6,370 nt of DNA from the NCBI GenBank assembly GCA_003537495.1, contig DPSB01000496.1:1-6370 (forward strand), read 5' to 3'. The stretch comes from Cytophagales bacterium (GTDB lineage: Bacteria > Bacteroidota > Bacteroidia > Cytophagales > Cyclobacteriaceae). The notes beneath the pieces are model-generated. The model made no database searches. It saw only the letters and a program-made list of their open reading frames with translations, and was not told the DNA's origin. The position numbers and the translations under genes are program-made. This document shows, piece after piece, positions 6,329 through 6,370 of the stretch. Position 1 is the stretch's first letter, and the number at the start of each line of letters is the position of its first letter.

Positions 6329-6370
6329 ATTAGACTTTAGTCGTTAGTCCTTAGTCCTTAGTCTTTAGTC
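6329..6370. repeat. Heptanucleotide tandem repeat (NTTAGTC)n running off the window edge
   Basis: Six consecutive 7-bp units in perfect register: ATTAGAC, TTTAGTC, GTTAGTC, CTTAGTC, CTTAGTC, TTTAGTC. The last five are exact at TTAGTC and vary only in the first base; the first unit has one further change. The array reaches the last base of the window, so its true length is unknown. It sits 47 bp beyond the operator-like array, in the non-coding stretch ahead of imuA. Units are too short and have no spacers, so it is a simple tandem repeat and not a CRISPR. Confidence 0.9.

Noticed and set aside
6329..6370. CRISPR array
   Set aside because: Seven-base units are contiguous with no unique spacers.

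Overview
The window looks like a chromosomal segment from a Bacteroidota (Bacteroidetes) bacterium, possibly near Chitinophagaceae or Cytophagales. The lineage call rests on three things: the style of the ImuA and nuclease proteins, start codons preceded by AT-rich leaders with little Shine-Dalgarno sequence, and a match to the Bacteroidetes -7 promoter element (TAnnTTTG) ahead of imuA. Rank below phylum is a guess.

Layout: positions 84-557 (+) encode a secreted staphylococcal-nuclease-like protein. Convergent with it, six bases away, is a small basic protein at 564-752 (-) with a possible KOW/SH3-like barrel. The interval 753-850 holds no gene but contains an 8-bp inverted repeat. The rest of the window, 6224 down to 851 (-), is one compact three-gene operon, imuA-imuB-dnaE2. 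ImuA and imuB abut with no spacer, and imuB and dnaE2 overlap by 17 bp, so co-translation is likely. The interval 6225-6370 holds no gene but carries a good -7 promoter box, a three-half-site operator-like array touching it, and a heptanucleotide tandem repeat that runs off the window edge.

The operon encodes the mutasome used in many bacteria without UmuDC for damage-induced translesion synthesis. DnaE2 (ImuC) is the error-prone C-family polymerase and keeps its three catalytic aspartates. ImuB is a Y-family-like protein that has lost catalytic acids and serves as the adaptor to the sliding clamp. ImuA is a RecA-related accessory protein. In known systems this cassette is repressed by LexA, and no repressor gene lies in this window. 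The array upstream of imuA, TACTAAA-N3-TTTAGTA-N3-TACTAAA with exact 10-bp periodicity, occupies the core promoter and is the best candidate for the damage-response operator here. A second point of interest is a clamp-binding-like pentapeptide, QIELF, at the extreme C terminus of DnaE2, in addition to a weaker one (QEVIW) in ImuB. The nuclease and the small protein show no functional link to the mutasome beyond proximity.
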